A DNA stretch of 18,486 bases from CALCCV01 sp964388665 (lineage in GTDB: Bacteria; Bdellovibrionota; Bdellovibrionia; Bdellovibrionales; Bdellovibrionaceae). Where the stretch lies: the NCBI GenBank assembly GCA_964388665.1, contig CAYMBJ010000074.1, forward strand, positions 1 to 18,486, in the 5' to 3' direction. The notes under the pieces are model-generated. The model did not search any database. It was not told the DNA's origin and worked only from the letters and a program-made list of their open reading frames with translations. Of the stretch, positions 14,854 to 18,486 are shown in pieces. Both the position numbers and the translations under genes were made by a program. Each line of letters starts with the position of its first letter. Position 1 is the stretch's first letter.

Positions 14854-16095
14854 TCAGAGATTTCCTCGGCATGATTCAGGCTGCTCAAAAATCCGCAGCA
14901 ATTGCATTATTTTCGTAACATAGGCGTCCGATGAACCACTGCTGTTCATTGTCAATGCTATCATATTTGATAGCGCATCTGGAAAATTGTGCTGCAATTG
15001 GAGAGTCGGCCAGTCTTCTCTAGATCTTAAATACCTAGATGAAAAGAGAGATTCAACTTTGAGCCAAATATCTTTTTCATAGTCAATACTAGCTATAAAA
15101 TTCTTGAGATACCCCTGTTCTGCGACGCAGGAATCTGAATCCATGTAAAAGCCAACTGCTGTCGGGACATTAAAAAAGTTCTCCCAATACATTGTGGAAA
15201 ATCCTAGCTCCTTGAGGTACTCATTGATCAATTTTTCATCGAGGTTTTGATCAAGGATTTTAAGAATCAGCCGTCGCGTTTTAGTTGAAGTTTCGTGTGC
15301 CGTTTGGAGGTGAATTTCCAGGTTGATTTGGTCTTGCTGCTTCCCCCAAGTATAAATCTCTTCGTGAAGCTGGATTAAAATTCGTCCGGCAGTATCAAAG
15401 TGATTTATAATGTCAGCATCGTACCAAAGTTGACTGTCCCGTCTTACAACCGCCTGCAATTCTTTACAGTAAGCTTTGTCGATTTCATGTTCATTCAGGA
15501 ATCCAGAATCGTCAATGTCTAGCAGACCATACTCGCTGGATACCCCCTCTTCATTTAGTCAACCAAGTTTTCGATGAATTTCTGAAATCCTATTAAAAGG
15601 CGCAGGTAACTTTGCAAATGGACGGATAACTCTTTTGTAACCTTCTTCCAAAGACATCTGATTGAGTTGATCAATGATGACCTTCTTGCTCGCGATTCGC
15701 TCAGCAATATATTGTTCAAGTGGTTTTGCAGACTGGATAGACCCTCTTCCCTCATTTGTCATTCGCCAAACGACTCCGCTCGATGATGATCCTGGTTTGC
15801 TTGGTGACACAGAGCTGTTGCCGCTCGAACATGTATCTCCAGGGGCACACCCAAAATCAGGATTTGTGTCTATTTTGTATAGTGCCCGTTCAACTGGAAT
15901 GTTGAAACAAACAATTGCGTCACCGCCGTGGCCCTCCTGTCCTAAGGTAGAAGTTTGCCAGTCGGTGACCTCTCCCGTGTTTTTTTGAATATTATTATTT
16001 CCGCTACCGCCAGGTGACTTGTCGCGACCACTACCTTGGTCACAAGCAGCCAAAAACAAACATAAAACCGACAAATATGACATAAATTTTTTCAT
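14854..16095 (-). pseudogene. lipoprotein of unknown function interrupted by one in-frame TGA
   Basis: One frame runs 414 codons from ATG 16095 and is interrupted only by TGA at 15559-15561 (codon 179). The first part (178 residues) starts with a lipoprotein signal ending in LAAC (Asp at +2), then has a low-complexity Ser/Gly/Pro stretch and GGDAIVCF. The second part (234 codons) begins LNEEG, has the EF-hand-like loop DIDDSGFLNEHE just after the stop, then VVRRDSQLWYD and LIQLHEEIY. From memory this GGDA(I/V)VC...HE..Y layout recurs in secreted proteins of bdellovibrios; unverified. The ATG has AAGGAG 6 nt upstream and overlaps the stop of the TIGR02147 remnant. A nonsense mutation is the simplest reading, but readthrough or a shortened functional product is possible. 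Confidence 0.72.
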
Positions 16096-16506
16096 GGTGA
16101 CTCCTTACTTAAGGCAAAAAATGAAAGACTCAAGTTGTAAACTTGAGTTGGTTTTTTGATTTGTGGACGCTCGAGATATTTGCAAATATCCCTTCGCATT
16201 TTGGTCAGGTGCTTTTTTACTTCTGGTATATCGTCAGGATTAATAGCCATGCAAATTGAGGTGTGGTCCCTTTTGTCAAGGCCCTCATTCCATAGCGAAC
16301 TTATGGCCTTTTTTAGAAGTTCCTCTTGCATTTTCTTGAATGCCAAATCGGTAAAATCGTTTTTAGTAGTCGTATTTCCACCAGAAGTAGGGCGACACGC
16401 CAACAGTTTTAGCAAAGCTTCTTAGCGAATAGGCAGGATTGCGTTTGCATCTATGAACTAACTCCTCTTGCAAGAAAGTTCTAAAATCTGTGCTTCGAGT
16501 TTCCAT
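16092..16506 (-). pseudogene. TIGR02147-type gene with internal deletion and frameshift
   Basis: Two frames hold the two ends of one protein. From ATG 16506 the first encodes ETRSTDFRTFLQEELVHRC, then NPAYSLRSFAKTVGVSP, matching the N-terminal helix-turn-helix-like start of TIGR02147 proteins, and stops at 16363. The other frame, from about 16400 to 16092, encodes FTDLAFKKMQEELL, then TSICMAINPDDIPEVKKHL and VYNLSLSFFALS, matching the family's C-terminus. Intact members are, from memory, about 260-290 residues, so roughly 120-140 central residues are missing and the joint is out of frame. The stop overlaps the ATG of the downstream lipoprotein gene, so the two once formed a coupled pair. The family assignment is from recognition of both ends, not a search. 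Confidence 0.72.
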
Positions 16507-16541
16507 GTAGAAAGTATCAGACGGCTTTTTTTTACTGGCAA

Positions 16542-16574
16542 CAGAGTTTGGATACAAAGTGTGTCCAAACTCTG
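16542..16574. promoter_or_regulatory. perfect 11-bp inverted repeat upstream of the TIGR02147 remnant
   Basis: CAGAGTTTGGA (16542-16552) and TCCAAACTCTG (16564-16574) are perfect inverted copies with an 11-nt spacer. The element ends 36 bp before the likely start of the TIGR02147-type gene on the minus strand. No T tract follows on either strand, so a DNA operator is more likely than a terminator. A weak promoter (TTGGAC, 17 bp, TCTGTT) would overlap it. Confidence 0.6.
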
Positions 16575-16702
16575 GAAACACGTGACTTTTGGGCAAGATG
16601 CAAAAATTTATACAAGGCTGAAATCCTGAACGCTATCATGTCCGATCCAAATCCTGTTTAGAGGGTGCGTCGAAAAGTGTGAATTGTAGTGCAATCTGAT
16701 CC

Positions 16703-16727
16703 CGACGCTTTTGAGCGTCGAAGTTTT
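16703..16727 (+). terminator. hairpin with T tract, no gene upstream
   Basis: CGACGCT (16703-16709), loop TTTG, AGCGTCG (16714-16720) forms a perfect 7-bp stem, followed after AAG by TTTTT. It looks like a rho-independent terminator for plus-strand transcription, although no plus-strand gene ends before it. Confidence 0.45.
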
Positions 16728-16758
16728 TAACACCTCAACAAGATTTAGACAGGCCCGT

Positions 16759-16783
16759 GATCGGAGGTGGAGATCGGAGGTGG
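16759..16783 (+). repeat. two-copy 13-bp tandem repeat
   Basis: GATCGGAGGTGG occurs at 16759-16770 and 16772-16783, separated by one A, in the gene-free region before the secreted-protein gene. Confidence 0.7.
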
Positions 16784-16895
16784 CGTAGTCGCATTTTGAT
16801 ACACAGCTGATTAAGTCTTCGACAAGAAACACTCGGCAGCTTGTGCAGATGCTTGTCTCGATTTGGTACATTTCCTGCAAATATGCGTAGGCAGA

Positions 16896-18185
16896 ATGAG
16901 TTGTTTGTTTCGAAAACTTTCTTTTGCGGCGTTTCTTTTGGTCCACGTGGGCGGCGCTTCTCTTTCGTATGCGATCAGTGAAACTGGTCCTTCTCAAGGG
17001 AAAGTTGACTGTGGTGTTACTCAAAGCGATCCTGTGTTAGAATCTCAGTGCACAGGAGATGCGATCTATAGGATCCATTTTTTTTTAACTAGCCGTTTTG
17101 AAAAGGAAAATGGAGAGTTTTTTGGTCTTCCACTCACTCCTAATCCAGATAGAAACAGCGAAACAGATGCCCATAATGATATCTGTGTAAATGTCGCGGA
17201 GTGTAGTAGCAAATTCACGTCTGCCATGACTTTGGCTCTTCAACAGTTGCAGTCAAAAGACAAAAGCCCCATGTGCACCGGATACGAAGAGGTTTTACAT
17301 AGCATTTGGACAATGATTTCCAAATTTGAACTGGAACATTATACATATAGGAACAATGCCAACAGGTCGAAGATGGCAAGGTACCAACTGCTTGACTTAT
17401 ACTTTGATCTTCAACAGCTGACTTTTCAATTGGTCCGAAATTTTGACAGAACCTATGATTCAGATTCCTCTAATCCCGATGCCACGCCGATATGTTCACG
17501 TAACAACAGAGTTGGGGCGATTCGAAATTTGTCCGCAGCCGTGAGAAACTTCGGAGAACTGCTTTCTTATCGCTTTAATGTCCACCTTTACAATGAGCGT
17601 GTTCGCACATATGGCAAGGGTAGGATTCCTAAAAGATTCGATTTTATCAAAGAACATCTTGAAGGAGAGATAGAGGCTTTCTCTGAACAGTACGGGTACA
17701 GTCGAACAGTCAAACGTAGGGCAATATCTCTAATCAAAGATACAGGTTATTTGCTGCCATTTTTCGTTTTGCCGGTAATGCTCCCTGCTGCAATCGTCGC
17801 GACTCCGTTGGCCGCATACGGCATCGGACTCAGTAGTTTTCAAGGATATAGTATAGCCATGTCTATGATCGAATAAGATCGCGGACGCCAGAATTTTTTC
17901 GAGCAAGACAAGGTCCAATTTATTCCACCTATTGAATCTTTGAAATCCCTGATCGAGATGAAAAATAGTGACGAGGCATTTTTTAAGAATTTTCCTGATA
18001 TATTCCATTCGGCAGTCGCAACTCATATGTACTACAAAGCCGCAGTTCATGAGAATGAAACGTACCTGCAAAGTAAAGGCGTAACTTACAATGACGAAGT
18101 TGCGGCTGCCTATGAAGGGTTGATTAAAGAGCTAACAGAGAAGCAAAAGCTGCTACTCAAAACTAATGAAGATAGATTTTTTTAA
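16896..18185 (+). pseudogene. secreted protein of unknown function interrupted by one in-frame TAA
   Basis: One frame runs 430 codons from ATG 16896 and is interrupted only by TAA at 17874-17876 (codon 327). The start has a Sec signal peptide (residues 1-26, ending SLSYA), with AGG about 5 nt upstream; an upstream TTG at 16863 is less likely. The exported part is rich in paired cysteines and charged residues. A hydrophobic stretch near 285-315 (LLPFFVLPVMLPAAIV) may be a membrane segment. After the stop the frame continues protein-like for 102 codons (DRGRQNFFEQD ... EKQKLLLKTNEDRFF) with no ribosome binding site for restart. I do not recognise the family. The upstream 326 residues could still be made as a truncated protein. 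Confidence 0.68.
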
Positions 18186-18213
18186 AAAGAAAACAATATA
18201 GAAGGAGATTATG

Positions 18214-18456
18214 ATGAAAAAATTAATTAAGATTTCAATGGCGCTCATCTTGAGCTTAGGCTCAATATCCTATGGTAGTGACTCCAAGAGTGCGAGTGGC
18301 CAGCAAAAGCAGCTTACTCGTAAAATGCATACGGCATTCCAAAACACTCTTATTTACCTAACGACATCCATACATGAACTCGAATCCGACACAGAAGCAG
18401 CTGACATGGCTGACGCAAAGAAATTAGCACAGGGGAGACATCTCAAAGTTAGTTGA
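18214..18456 (+). CDS. small secreted protein of unknown function, possibly interrupted
   Basis: From ATG 18214 (AAGGAG 6 nt upstream; ATG 18211 is too close to it) the frame encodes 80 residues. MKKLIKISMALILSLGSISYG is a clear Sec signal peptide, followed by a helical Lys/Gln/Glu-rich segment. It begins 28 nt after the preceding gene and is probably in the same transcript. After the TGA at 18454-18456 the same frame stays open for 10 codons to the window end (NLKEGALLWK). A two-indel alternative around 18434 and 18458 would read DISKLVETLKEGALLWK. The gene may thus be the broken start of a longer one. No family is recognised. Confidence 0.5.
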   Translation: MKKLIKISMALILSLGSISYGSDSKSASGQQKQLTRKMHTAFQNTLIYLTTSIHELESDTEAADMADAKKLAQGRHLKVS

Positions 18457-18486
18457 AACTTGAAAGAGGGAGCCCTTTTGTGGAAG

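Larger units (their letters stand above)
16597..16895. other. gene-free stretch with repeats, possible insertion-sequence scar
   Basis: No reading frame here is convincing. The stretch holds a hairpin, a 13-bp tandem repeat and two near copies of GCGTCGAA (16667 and 16715). A minus-strand open frame covers it but starts inside the opposing secreted-protein gene and has no recognisable domain. Confidence 0.4.

Noticed and set aside
16608..17024. 138-codon minus-strand ORF
   Set aside because: It begins inside the opposing secreted-protein gene, crosses repeats and has no recognisable domain or ribosome binding site.
14854..18185. Stop-codon reassignment or selenocysteine as an explanation for the interrupted genes
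   Set aside because: One interruption is TGA and the other TAA, while TAA, TAG and TGA all terminate intact genes here. No selenocysteine-type hairpin was evident after the TGA.

Overview
This window looks like a chromosomal segment from a predatory-type delta-proteobacterial relative (Bdellovibrionota). The assignment is an inference. It rests on a TIGR02147-type gene remnant (a family I know mainly from Fibrobacter and Bdellovibrio), a neighbouring lipoprotein with a GGDAIVC motif, a zinc-less DksA-like protein, a single-chain REC-GGDEF protein and moderate G+C content. No rRNA or phage structural gene is present to confirm it.

Left end (1-2100): an intact tRNA-Arg(TCT) on the minus strand with a good promoter, a tyrosine recombinase gene, and a 41-nt orphan 5' half of a different tRNA-Arg(TCT) that stops at the anticodon loop. 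This is the footprint of an integrative element that recombines at a tRNA anticodon loop. About 570 bp without a convincing gene follow.

Centre (2100-14800): ordinary, intact genes. A DksA/TraR-like regulator converges on an agmatinase-family gene, and their stop codons share one palindrome. A YejA-YejB-YejE type peptide ABC importer follows, without its ATPase. Next come a lipoprotein with an HEXXH motif, biosynthetic arginine decarboxylase (speA), a REC-GGDEF diguanylate cyclase with a structured leader, apt, a cation diffusion facilitator and trmB. SpeA and the agmatinase together give arginine to agmatine to putrescine plus urea. The apt and CDF genes are divergent and their promoters appear to overlap at the -35 elements. 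CDF and trmB are translationally coupled.

Right end (14850-18486): a decay zone. A TIGR02147-type gene has lost its middle. The lipoprotein gene coupled to it is continuous in one frame apart from a single TGA. A secreted protein on the other strand is continuous apart from a single TAA. A small secreted ORF at the edge also stays open after its stop. A strong 11-bp inverted repeat lies just upstream of the TIGR02147 remnant, and a short stretch with a hairpin and tandem repeat may be an insertion-sequence scar. The least expected features are the recombinase and split tRNA, the possible c-di-GMP-related leader upstream of the cyclase, and the run of interrupted genes.
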